A stretch of 64,000 nucleotides of DNA from assembly GCA_947623455.1 (NCBI GenBank), contig OX392533.1:33664229-33728228 (forward strand), read 5' to 3'. Shown in pieces: positions 24,351 to 35,815 of this stretch (position 1 is its first letter; every line of letters begins with the position of its first letter). Position numbers and translations under genes: made by a program. This DNA is from Mimachlamys varia (lineage: Eukaryota > Mollusca > Bivalvia > Pectinida > Pectinidae). The notes under the pieces were generated by a model that made no database searches, was not told the DNA's origin, and saw nothing but the letters and a program-made list of their open reading frames with translations.

Positions 24351-24613
24351 TAATTATTTTTCTGGTCGACTAATTGTGTGTGGTCTTTTATTCTTATCGC
24401 AACTTCTGTTGTGACTACTACTAGCATTGTGGGCTGCTACTCCATTTAACGAACTTTAATGAATCTTCAAAGGTCGTTGACCTTGTCTCTATTAAACGGA
24501 AATTGTCAGCATTTGCTTTTGTATTATTTTTTTTTTTTTTTATTTTTTTACACAACACAGGACACACATAATACACATGGCTGTCGGTCAATTCATACCA
24601 TCTTATGATATAA

Positions 24614-24820
24614 TATATATAATCATCATCATCACACTCTCGTCATCATCATCATCATCATCATCATCACACTCCCGTCGTCATCATCAGCATCATCATC
24701 ATCACACTCTCGTCATCATCATCATCATCATCATCATCACACTCTCGTCGTCGTCATCATCATCATCATCATCATCACACTCTCGTCGTCGTCATCATCA
24801 TCATCATCATCACACTCTCG

Positions 24821-24874
<54 letters not shown>

Positions 24875-24936
24875 CACTCTCGTCATCATCATCATCATCA
24901 TCACACTCTCGTCGTCGTCATCATCATCATCATTAC

Positions 24937-24969
<33 letters not shown>

Positions 24970-25400
24970 TTGATCATGTCATTATCATCATCACACAATC
25001 ATCATATCATCATATCATCATATATATCATATCATCATCATATGATCTTGTCGTCATCATCATCACCATCATCATCATCTTCACACACGTCATCACCATC
25101 ATCATCATCATCATCATCATCACACTCTCGTCATCATCATCATCTTCATATATATTATATCATAATCATCATCACATAATCATCATATCATCATCATCAT
25201 CATCATATGATTGCATAACCATCAACAAAATCATCATATGATCATATAAAATCATTATCATCATCACATGATCAGATAATCATCATCATTATCATCATCA
25301 CTTTAATCCTATGATCTTAGTATCATCATCATTATCATAATAATCATCATCATCATATGATCATATCAAGATCATCATCATTATCATCATAGTCAACATC
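24614..25400. repeat. Long (ATC)n-type microsatellite
   Basis: Near-continuous 'atcatcatcatc' with 'cacactctcgtc' interruptions that themselves recur, decaying into 'atcatatgatcat' mixtures to about 25400. The 200-residue Ser/His/Ile ORF here is a translation of the repeat. Confidence 0.95.
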
Positions 25401-25786
25401 ACCATTTACATCATCATAATCTCCACAGTAGTAATTAACAACCATCCTTATCATTGTCAAACACTATTCTGCAAATCACCATGTATGAACATACATTACG
25501 AGACACCAACACGAGAACAATACAAATCATATACGACATCAAAACAAACTTGAGCATTATACAGTACACAGATACAAAACACTACAGAAGGAGGGGGGGG
25601 GGGCAATCCTAGGTCGCAATTTATTGTGAATAGCATCAAGTAAATTAACATACATCAAACATGTATATCTTTTTTTTTTTTTAAATTATGATTATTTAAA
25701 TTACTGAGAGGGAGTACAATGACTGTTTAAAACAAAATATTATATATGCAACCAGTTATCTATGTAATGGTTTAGCTCATCCTTGC

Positions 25787-26349
25787 TTATGAATTTACCT
25801 TGTTTTTTTTAATAAGTATCTTTTGTGCCTTTAGCTCAAATTTTATATGATTTTTGAGACTATTCATATTAAGATCAGTTTCTAAACATTTTGTTTTGTA
25901 GATGTATTGTTTTATAGTCAGTATAATAATGTTTTCTATATGATTGTTAGTGTGTTTACCAAAAATAAGTTCCAATTTAGTGAATGTCAAATTGAGATCT
26001 TTAGCTACGATTATTGTTTTAAGCGCGTTAATTAGCCTTTCAACTTTTACACAATCCCACAGAATATGTTCAATTGTTTCAAGGTGAATTTTACAGAATG
26101 AGCAAAGATTACTGTGTGATTTACCAATTTTGAATAAAAATGTATTTGTAGTGAGGATTCTGTGGTTTATTCTATACTGTAGCCACTGGAGTTTAGAATT
26201 AGTGGTGGTCTTAAAAGGACATTGGTATATTTCATTCCATGTTTTATCATCTATGGTAATGTTTAAATTCCATTTTTTTTATGTAGGTTCTACATTATTG
26301 TTAATTAATATTAAGTAAATATCATGTGCCCCTTTCTCATTCTTCAGTA
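25787..26349 (-). pseudogene. LINE ORF2 C-terminal region
   Basis: Continues in another frame with one stop: NSKLQWLQYRINHRILTTNT, then CSFCKIHLETIEHILWDC, the Cys-rich tail of L1-like ORF2, ending in KKNKVNS and a stop near 25787. Confidence 0.75.
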
Positions 26350-28407
26350 TTAACCTAAGATTGATAGGTATATTTGGGAAAACAATGGCTTTTTCTGAGT
26401 TAAACACTTTTTTTTTTTAATATAAATTTGCACTGCTTTTTTTAGGCCCTGGTAAGTCAAAAAATTAGTTTTAATACTATATTTTTCCTGAAATTCATTA
26501 AACTGGTAAAATGTTCCATCTTCTCTAATAATGTTGTAAATGAATTGTACTCCCTTTTTGAACCATGAATTTTTAAAAGTATAACTGTTGTCAATTTTAA
26601 TTTCACTATTAAACCATAAAGGGTTCTCCCTTATATTGGTATTGTATATATTGGTAGAGCTAATAGTATTGTACCATGCTTCTATGACATCTTTCCAAAA
26701 GAGGTTATTACAATGTTTTGATATTGATTTTAATTTTGCAAGTCCACAGTTAGCTAACATTTGTTTATCGAACAATGTGTCTAAAATAGAAGCCCAATTT
26801 CCTTCTGCTCTATATAACCTTCTAATCCATGTTACCTTAAGTGATGTTATAAAAGATTTTAAATGTATCATATTCAGTCCTCTTTCTTCATAACTTTTAA
26901 TTATCAAATTTCTTTTTATTCTATCTGGTTTACAATTCCATAGAAATTCATACAAAATACTATTGATTTTTCTTACATATGTTTCATCGGGGTTAAGGAG
27001 TGCTATAAACAAATGGTTAAACTGTGCTATAAGAAGTGTTTTAATAACTGCTATTTTACCAATTGGTGTAAGTATTCGCTTATTCCATGAAGCTATAAGA
27101 GATTTGAGTTTAATAAGTTTTTTATCAAAATTGAGTTTTGTAATTTTGTGTAAATCTACATCATAGTCTATTCCTAATAAAGTAAACATTGTACTTCCCC
27201 ACTGTAAATTAAAATCTGTTGCAAAAGTGGTATCACTATACTTCTTGCTGCCAATCCATACTACCTGGGTCTTGGAGAAATTCATCTTTAATCCTGATAT
27301 TGATGCATAATCAGAGAAACTTTTCAATGTTTCCTCTAGAGATTTTTGAGAACCATCTAAAATAACCGAGGTATCATCTGCAAACTGTGATAAAAGAATT
27401 TCATTTTCCCGTATTAGTATGCCCCTTATATTATTGTTATTCCGCAAAAGTATGGATAAAATTTCTGCACATAAAATGAAAATATAAGATGATACCGGGT
27501 CTCCTTGTCGACAACCACGTCCTATGCTGAAGAAAGTTGATAAGTTCCCCCCTATGTTTACTGCTGAGTTAATATTATGTTGAAATAATTTTATCCAATT
27601 TATCATAGTCTGACCAAAATTAAAGTATTCTAGGGTTTTTGTTATAAATGTCCAAGACACAGAATCAAAAGCTTTTTCGAAATCAATAAGAAGTAAAAGT
27701 CCTGGAATATTATGGGCTTCTGTATATTGCATAACATCATATAATAAACGAGTATTTTCCCCTATATATCTTCCAGGAATGAAACCAGTTTGGTTATTAC
27801 TTATTAATTTTGTAATTATTGACTTAAATCGCTCAGCGATTGCACCTGATGCCATTTTATAAATGGTATTTAGAAGGGTAATAGGTCTCCAGTTTTTCAA
27901 TTTGTTACGAGGTTTATCCCCTTTTGGAATACAAGTAATAATTCCTTGTTTTTGTGTTTCAGATAATTCAGATATAGTATAACCGTGATTTATAGATCTT
28001 AGAATAAAATGGCCTAACTGTTTCCAAAATACTTTAAAAAATTCGACCGAGAAGCCATCAGAACCAAGACTTTTATTACTTTTCATTTTCTTAAGTGTTT
28101 TTGCTAATTCGTTTAATGTAATTGGACCTTCTAAAGCTAATGATTCAAGGGGAGATAACTTTGGTACAACATAGGCTTCTAGGAGTTCATGGAGATCAAC
28201 ATCCTGAAGTGAATGGTTTTTCTTACACAATGTCTCATAATAGGTTTTAGTTTCATATAGGATTTGTGTTTGATTTAAAATTACTGTCCCATCTTCTTTA
28301 GTTATATTAGGAATTATCTTAGTTGTAAAGTTACGAGATTCTAACCCACAGAAATACTTGGTTGGTTTTTCACCTTCACTTATCCACTTAGCTCTTGACC
28401 TTATCAT
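26350..28407 (-). pseudogene. LINE reverse transcriptase (ORF2 central part)
   Basis: 685-codon open frame. Motifs: RSRAKWISEGEKPTKYFCGL near the start, NWRPITLLNTIYK, NQTGFIPGRYIGENTRLLYD, LLLIDFEKAFDSVSW (catalytic Asp), GCRQGDPVSSYIF, and FADDTSV, the catalytic Asp pair, at about residue 341. Thumb-region FLWNCKP and GGL-like RGLNMIHLKSF follow. Typical of the L1/Tx1 group. Only part of a larger ORF2 broken by frameshifts at both ends. Confidence 0.93.
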
Positions 28408-28927
28408 ATTACCTGCTAGTTTATGTTTCCTAATCTCTTCTAATTCTTTTTTCTTTTCTTCAATATTGTTTAAGTCAGTTCGAATATGTTCATGATTGAT
28501 TTCTAGAATATGAATTTGATGTAGAAGATCTTTTTCCCTCTCATTTGCTTTTTTTTCACATGGCTAGAGTACTATGAAATTGTTTTACCCCTTATTTCCA
28601 TCATAAGAGTTTCCAGAAATAATTGGTCATTCACAGTAAAGATGATTTTATTTAAAGGAATGTCATTTAAATTATCTTTGTTGTATACTGGTAAAGAATA
28701 TTGTTGTTTTATAGTGTCTATAGTTGATTTTATAAGAGATATATATTCTATATCGAACAATAAAGAGTTGTTAAATTTCCATAATCCCCTACCTTTTTGA
28801 AGTTTTGAAATGTTAAGTGTATGACAGAAAGAGAATGGTCAGATCTGTAACTTGCTTCAATTATAGAAGATGTTAGACTTGGTAATAAACTGTCAGATAT
28901 CAATATATATATATGTATATATATAGT

Positions 28928-29545
28928 CTAATCGAGATTGTTTAAGAGGGTTTTTTTACGCCATGTATATCTTTTAATATTGGGGTTAAGTTCCCTGAAT
29001 GTGTCTATCATTCTAAATTCTTCTTTTAACTCAAGAACCTTAGTTTTTGCATTCGGGTTATTAATATGTTTATAGTTATCACAATCTAATTTGGGGTCCA
29101 TAGTAATGTTAAAATCGCCACAAAGTATGTATTGAGCATTACCTAATTCTTCTATTATATTCATTATCCCATCAAAAAATACAGGTTGGTCAGTGTTAGG
29201 TCCATAAAGAGTTATTAAAGTAAGTTTCTCACACTCTATTTTGATGTCGAGTGCTAACATATTACCGTTACTATCCCTCCTTACCTGTAACACTTTATAC
29301 TCAAAATTATTATTGAATAGTATAGCGGTTCCTCTAGAACTAGAATTAAAAGAGTTGAAAATACAATCAAATCCCCAATTCGAACGGATAATATTTTCCT
29401 TGTCAGCTATAAAGTGGGTGTCCTGCAGACAGTAGATGTTATATGTTTTCGCTTTTAAGTAAGAAAACACATCTTTTTGCTTAGCTAGATCTCCAAGACC
29501 CTGGCAGTTGGCAGATAATATTTTTATGCTATCGACGACGGACAC
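28928..29545 (-). pseudogene. LINE endonuclease domain (ORF2 N-terminus)
   Basis: 205 residues with the exonuclease-endonuclease-phosphatase fold signature: ILSANCQGLG, CLQDTHF, SSRGTAILF, LITLYGPN, ILCGDFNITMDPKLD, then YTWRKK. This nuclease nicks target DNA for target-primed reverse transcription. Opens without ATG (GTG in frame) and ends in a frameshift stop, so the copy is non-functional. Confidence 0.88.
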
Positions 29546-29710
29546 AGCACATGGAATAAAAATACCGACCTAGGGTTGCAAAACGTATTAATACGAGGGG
29601 TAATACATAGAACAAATATATACACAGAAACATTAGTAGAAATCAGAAAGTTTCGAACAACTGCAGGATGAAATCGCAACCCACCGTACGCGTGTTTACA
29701 TGCGGCGCGT
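29546..29710 (-). other. Gap between LINE ORF2 and tandem array
   Basis: 165 bp without ORF1 coding potential. It joins the 188-bp array to the endonuclease frame and may be the 3' part of a 5' UTR. Confidence 0.4.
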
Positions 29711-30408
29711 CTAAATACCCAATACTACCCCATACTACCCAATACTACCCCATACTACCCAATACCACCTCATACGACCAAGTAATTTACGAAATACTAC
29801 TGTTATACTATGGAATATTATCTTTCTGGATATTTTTTCTTCAATTCGTCGTATTTAATCGGAAAATATTCGATTTAGTGCAGAAATACCACAGAAATCC
29901 GCGATGATGTCAAGACCCCGTACTACCCAATACTACCCCACACTACCCAATACCACCTCATACGACCAAATAATTTACTAAATACTACTTTTATACTATG
30001 GAATATTATCTTTCTGGATATTTTTTCTTCAATTCGTCGTATTTAATCGGAAAATATTCGATTTAGTGCAGAAATACCACAGAAATCCGCGATGATGTCA
30101 AGACCCCGTACTACCCAATACTACCCCACACTACCCAATACCACCTCATACGACCAAATAATTTACTAAATACTACTTTTATACTATGGAATATTATCTT
30201 TCTGGATACTTTTTCTTCAATTCGTCGTATTTAATCGGAAAATATTCGATTTAGTGCAGAAATACCACAGAAATCCGCGATGATGTCAAGACCCCGTACT
30301 ACCCAATACTACCCCACACTACCCAATACCACCTCATACGACCAAATAATTTACTAAATACTACTTTTATACTATGGAATATTATCTTTCTGGATATTTT
30401 TTCTTCAA
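29711..30408 (-). repeat. 188-bp tandem array (~3.7 units) 5' of LINE
   Basis: Anchors 'gcgatgatgtcaagac' at 29901, 30089 and 30277 give a constant 188-bp period. Units are almost identical; the outermost (30277-30408) is truncated. Each unit carries a 'tactacccaatactacccca' sub-repeat. Sits immediately upstream of the LINE in its transcription direction. Confidence 0.9.
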
Positions 30409-30409
30409 T

Positions 30410-33000
30410 GCGTTTACCGTCGATCGCTTTCTAGCTAAAGCTTGTATTACAGTCAAGCGTCTCTAAGATAAGGCTACGTGAGGTGCATTCGATACGGTAC
30501 ACACACACATTATATATACAATTCATAAAAATAGACATAGGTGTGTATGTAGCCAAAGTTGATACTATATAGTAGGATCTAATGAGAATTTGTGCTTAAA
30601 ACATTATCACACTATACATCTTTGTTTTATAAACCCGTATGTAATTCGTATTGTTGCAAATTCATCACTTTCAGCTATTCGACCGAAAAGTAAAAAAAAT
30701 ATCAATATTAAAGCATATTCGTTGGGATTACATGTTACTCACACTATTATTACATGTATTATTGTATCCCTAGTCCAGAAAAGTTGGGAAAAAAATCGTA
30801 TTATGCTCTTATTTCTAAAGAGACATCACTTTGTATATAATATATAACCATAGATATATGTACCCACACTCTCTGATTATATAGTCTTATGGCATTCGGC
30901 GTTAAAATTTAAAAAAAAGATATCACAATAACAGCCGAGTTGTCCATGACTTATGAACAGCAAGCTAAGGCGACTCATTAATTAGTGCATAGTTGGGTAA
31001 CAAGTACGCAGTTATGAGCACGTTGCAACAGGTAATTTTTTTTGGGGGGGGGGATGGGGGGTGGGGGGGGGTAAAACGTTATACGTGTACATATATATGA
31101 TACCTGTGGTATTTTACACGGTCATTTTCTGTGTGTGTGTGTGTGTTTGTTAATAAAGAGAATCACAGTTGTCCCTGTTTACAATCGGGAACCGTCGAAA
31201 GGTGCCGATTTAAGTGAAGCAGTGAGATAACTCTGGGCTATGTCACAAAATCATGCGCACAATTAAGCTACTAGGCCTAGGTGCACGTGGTACGTTTTTG
31301 AATTGTATATTTACGTATGGTATAGACGCGTACGGGCGTTAAAGATATGTTCATACATAACCAATCTGTATATATACATGTGTGTTTTTTGTAAATAAGA
31401 TAAGTCTTACAAATTCACCTAGTAATACCATACAGTACAAAACAAAAAATAATAATGGAACGGTTTCAGTACGGTACTGGTATGTACTATTAGAAAGGGA
31501 CTTATATCTTATACTTTTGTATTATTAGTTTTAGTAGCTTCGATCTTGGACAGGATTTTCTGTCGTGGACAGAGCAAAACGATGCTCCAATCAAGGACAT
31601 AATCTTTACTGCCACAAATCACAAAATACAGTACATTTATTTCTATTTGAATTCACATCAAGGGAAAACGACGCAAGAAACAATGATTTTCAGATACTTT
31701 TAGTGTTTTTGCAAATATTTGGCGTATCAGTTGTGGATTGGTGACGTCAGTGATATCCAAAATGAGGCAGTTTTCATTGACCTCTCTGTGTTACAATATC
31801 GTAATAGGGACGTCAATTATATGGCGTGTCAGGTCAGACGAAGACATCCGTGCCATCGACAATTGTAATCAAGGCTTCATTTGCAAACGAAAAAGATGCA
31901 GACCGCAATAAAATTTGTGTTACATCTTACAGAGGCAATTTAGTGAAGCTTGTTTACCTTTTTATAATATCGTACTACTACTGTACTACTCATACTGATA
32001 TTTTGACAAAAGCCAACATTTCCGTTCGTTTTTTTATTAATAATAAGGAATCCTTATCGTACAACCTAACAAATAATATGCATAAGACCTTTGTTTACAA
32101 ACATCTGTCTGGTAAATGTAAATACAAATGGCTTCCGACGCCAAGTGACGAGCTATCAAGACTGACAAAATAGGAATATTACATTTATCTCAGTTCGTTT
32201 CAAGTACATTATGAATTCCTGTGATCATAGCACTTTATTCCAGACACCTCTATAGCTAAAATTCGTGCCGAGTTTAGCTTTTGTGCAACACTAACCGTAT
32301 CATACCGGCGAACACAAGTGCCAAGGTAATGTAATGGGCCCATTTGTGTGCGAGCTCTTAATAATATTCGTTTCTGCATGACTTATTTGAAATATAACAA
32401 GCTATGATTCTTGGGTCCTAATAATCATAACACCTATCATAATTGTTTCAACGTATTTTGTAAATTCAACATCGATAGAAAGAAGTATTTGTTAAAACAA
32501 ACATGCCATGTCACGCTGTTTACTTGATACGCATGCACATTGTACACATGTTCGCGCCAGGGGTCGTGTTTTTTCGTGATTTATTTGACATTGTTATATT
32601 TGACACGCGCTTTCCGTAAAAATTTAATTGACCACACTAGACATTTGCTACATATCATCTAATTATCAAGTACGGATTCTTTTGTCTGAATGCATATGTT
32701 TTTTATTATAGTTGAATTGAAAAACCGTTTGTTGACGTAATTGACCTTTTAAATGAATAAGAATACATATCGTATCCATAGCTGAAATACTAACATATTG
32801 TCTAACTATCATTTACACATACGTATATTAGCTTGATAGTTTTTAATATTTACAAACATCAAACTGACTATGTTTACGATTACAAACATACATTGAATAT
32901 AGTTGACTATAACATCGTTTACCTAATGTCAAAATACATTGTTAATCAGAAGAATGTAAATACTAAATAGTTTGTGTCGGCTATTGCGTACAAATTAAAG
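30410..33000. other. Gene-free spacer
   Basis: AT-rich with a poly-G block (31035-31075) and a short (GT)n (31132-31147). A 115-codon ORF at 31826-32173 has no recognisable domain or splice support. Nothing else is supportable. Confidence 0.45.
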
Positions 33001-33002
33001 TC

Positions 33003-33199
33003 AAACTAGAAATGTCTGTAAGACATAAAAGCCCCCTTCTCCTCTATGAAATTAGTTAAGCATTCTTATTACGTATGCAAATTTTGATGACAATCGGTTC
33101 AGTAGTTATCTAAATAAGCTGTTTATATTACCATGGGAGGGGACGGGACGGACATGGGACTATATGCCCCCACCCCCCTATTTCATGGCGGGGGCATAC
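33003..33199 (+). mobile_element. GGGGGCAT-terminal MITE, copy 1
   Basis: Starts 'aaactagaaatgtctgtaag', contains 'gacaatcggttcagtagtta', ends 'ttcatggcgggggcata'. Other copies at 35962, 52950 and 55090. Confidence 0.65.
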
Positions 33200-33539
33200 A
33201 AAGTCATGTTATATTTATGAAGGAATTGCATATCATTTGGTCATCATACTTGACTAAACACGGTGTGAATGTAATGTCTCCGGGTGATTTATTGTCATCG
33301 TTTAATTACGACGTTCATTACACTCCCAATAAACATGAGTATGCACGTGTTACGTCACCTTTACTGACCCATCTTAAGTTCCTGGTGACGTTGTGTACTA
33401 ATATGTCAAGCATTTCTTTACAAATGAAATACACCCGTACAACACACTTTAGTTTTGAATCACTGTATATATCTGTCAGGTGTTTTCTCCACACAGACGT
33501 CAGAAATGTCTCACCTGGTATTTTGTGACATAATTTTTT

Positions 33540-34570
33540 ACAGTGGCCCGGAGTTGAATAGCATAGGGTATTGTAGTAGAAAAAACATTTTTAACACGAA
33601 TGCCCTTCATGCATCTCTGATTTGGGGCACCGTTTTTGTAAGGTTAATCTTTTTCAAGCGAATGTCAGTCATATAAATGTATACCTGCAGTTTATTGACA
33701 ACTTGTTTTGGTATGCAAGGTCAATCTGTTTTCACACGACTGTCAGTCATATACTTGCAGTTTGGTGTGTTACCGTGTATGGTATGTAAGATATTTCGTT
33801 CACATACACCCGTCGTTTGAGGTACCGTTTATGGTATATATAGAGGTTACACAACGAGTGGTTGTTAGATATGGAATTTATTTCACTCGAGTTAATTGGT
33901 TTTTTAAAAGTAACAATTTAAAAGACACGAGCTTTAGCGAGTGTCTTTGGTAATTTTCAAAAATAATTAACGAGAGTGAAATAAATTCCATATCCAATAA
34001 CCACGAGTCATGGGCCCTGTTTCTACCACAATACTAATAAGTCGCAGTGGCAGTGTTGTTTTCTGTGAACCGTGAGATGATATTGCGCGAAAACACATCA
34101 TCTCGTATATATTCCCGCCAAATTTTGACGACGTCAACAATCGATGACGACGTCAACAATCAGCACGTTGCATTGACCCACGTGATTTCCGGCCAAAGTT
34201 CAACTTCTCAACCAACCAAAAGTCCGGAAGGTCATATTCCACTAGTGGTATATAACATATATTTGTCAAACAGTCAGCACGTTTATACAATGGTCTGAGA
34301 GTGGAATAACACAGGGTATTGTGGTAGAAATATCTTTTCAACCCGAATGTCCTTCATGCATCTCTGATTTCGGGCACCGTTTTTGTAAGGTTAATCTTTT
34401 TCAAGCGAATGTCAGTCATATAAATGTATACCTGTAGTTTATTGACAACTTATTTTGGTATGCAATGTTAATCTGTTCTTACACGACTGTCAGTCATATA
34501 CTTGCAGTTTGGTTTGTTACCGTGTATGGTATGTAAGATATTTCTTTTCACATACACCCGTTGTATGGTA
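33540..34570. repeat. ~770-bp tandem duplication
   Basis: 33540-33840 and 34305-34565 share 'ccttcatgcatctctgattt', 'caagcgaatgtcagtcatat' and 'gtatggtatgtaagatattt' in order. A foldback element lies between the copies. Confidence 0.65.
33845..34262. mobile_element. Dispersed repeat with foldback start, copy 2
   Basis: 33856-34008 is an inverted repeat (gatatggaatttatttcact versus agtgaaataaattccatatc) with ~70-bp arms. It is followed by the GACGTCAAC block also seen at 780-930. Confidence 0.65.
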
Positions 34571-34603
34571 TACAACATACTTCTTTCCACACCAATGTCA
34601 CCC

Positions 34604-34850
34604 GTACATCTGCAGTTTGGTGACACCATGAATGGTCTTTAAGATATATCCTTTTTCACAGGAATGTCACTCATACACCTGTAGTTTGGTTACACCATGT
34701 ATGGTCTTTAAGATATATCCTTTTTCACAAGAATGTCACTCATACACCTGTAGTTTGGTGACACCATGTATGGTCTTCAAGATATATCCTTTTTCACAGG
34801 AATGTCACTCATACACCTGTAGTTTGGTGACACCGTGTATTCCAGGTATT
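34604..34850. repeat. 69-bp minisatellite (~3.5 units)
   Basis: 'acaccatg' anchors at 34623, 34692, 34761 and 34830 give a period of exactly 69 bp. Because 69 is divisible by 3 it creates a repetitive ORF, which is not a gene. Confidence 0.9.
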
Positions 34851-35620
34851 TCCTTACACTCGAAAGACACAAATATAGTCCCCGTGCCAGCCTTTCTCGC
34901 TGTCATTGGAATTGTCATCTGCCATCGATCACGAGGTTTTATGTTCCTACAAACAAAAGCCCGTAACGATTTACAAACATTTCGATTACTTTTTTAAAAT
35001 CTTTATTGTATTTTCTATAACAACACCTAAGAAATAATGAACGCTACTGAAACCTAAGGTGCTATTAAATTTTAAGTAAAAAGTGTTTATAACTTTTTCA
35101 GATTTGTACTGGCAAATTTCCCTGCATAATATAAATATAATCTGTCGAGTGGAACGTAATTGAAGTTCCGCTCTAGTTAAAACTGTTTGTGAAATCAAGT
35201 GCATGACATAAGACTCTAAGACACATTTATTGTTCGTGATCAAATTAAAGACGCATGATATCCGAAAAGTATCATGCCATATATTTTATTTAATATACCT
35301 GCAACCTTATTATTGTAAAAGGATAAGATAAAAGTGAGTTTCATATAAGTATCTACCTGCACAAAATATACTTATATAACAATATACTAAATACGTTTTG
35401 CATCAACGTGAGTTTCACACTGAATTTAGTGTTTTCAAGTGGAATTCAATTGGTCTTTCCAATATTCTCTCAGAATATTCCTGGCCAAATTATGTGTTAG
35501 TTCAAATTCAAATTTTTTACAGAAATTTTTTAATTCATTTAGATTGGGATCTGATGCCTGACGAAACGGAATAATAAAATAATATTCAATACCAAACCAA
35601 ATTCGCATGCTTGTTATATT

Positions 35621-35815
35621 TTACAAATATAAATATATAGCAATATGTTTACAAAAGTCAAAATCTGGTACATACGGCTGTGTAATTGGTGGAGGTGTTC
35701 CGAACAGATTTCCTTCGATAGATACCACACAGAATGTCAACCACGTGTCATGGAAAGGATTCCGAAGGGTCAAATGAACATCAGTCGGCTCGTTCACTTT
35801 ACAATGGCTCTGTGC
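35621..35815 (-). CDS. Transglutaminase terminal exon (barrel 2, short)
   Basis: 195 nt including [23 protein letters not shown], then [20 protein letters not shown]. After the EG motif only about 27 residues follow, where homologues have about 60. A possible donor GCC|GTATGT lies at 35676-35674, but no further exon is seen downstream in the window. Confidence 0.7.
   Translation of the reverse strand, partial: AQSHCKVNEPTDVHLTLRNPFHDTWLTFCVVSIEGNLFGTPPPITQPYVPDFDFCKHIAIYLYL

Larger units (their letters stand above)
25680..29660 (-). mobile_element. L1-clade LINE, nearly full ORF2, frameshifted
   Basis: Non-LTR retrotransposon. In transcription order: APE-type endonuclease (29545-28928; SANCQGLG, LQDTHF, GDFNIT), linker (28927-28408), reverse transcriptase (28407-26350), and a C-terminal region with a Cys/His cluster (26349-25787). 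Breaks are a lost A in an A-run near 28955, a TA-repeat expansion at 28905-28926, an A8 run near 28553, an A11 run near 26408 and one in-frame stop near 26278. No ORF1 is visible upstream. A 188-bp tandem array lies directly 5'; the 3' side leads to the (ATC)n tract. Confidence 0.9.

Noticed and set aside
24577..25179. 200-codon Ser/His/Ile-rich ORF
   Set aside because: Direct translation of the (ATC)n/(CAT)n microsatellite.
29711..30408. CRISPR-like array
   Set aside because: Units are contiguous 188-bp tandem copies without unique spacers, in a eukaryotic genome.
31826..32173. 115-codon plus-strand ORF
   Set aside because: No recognisable domain, no splice signals that help, and composition like surrounding spacer.
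34632..34997. 121-codon ORF with a 23-residue repeat
   Set aside because: A 69-bp minisatellite whose period is divisible by three; no start context, domain or homologous gene.
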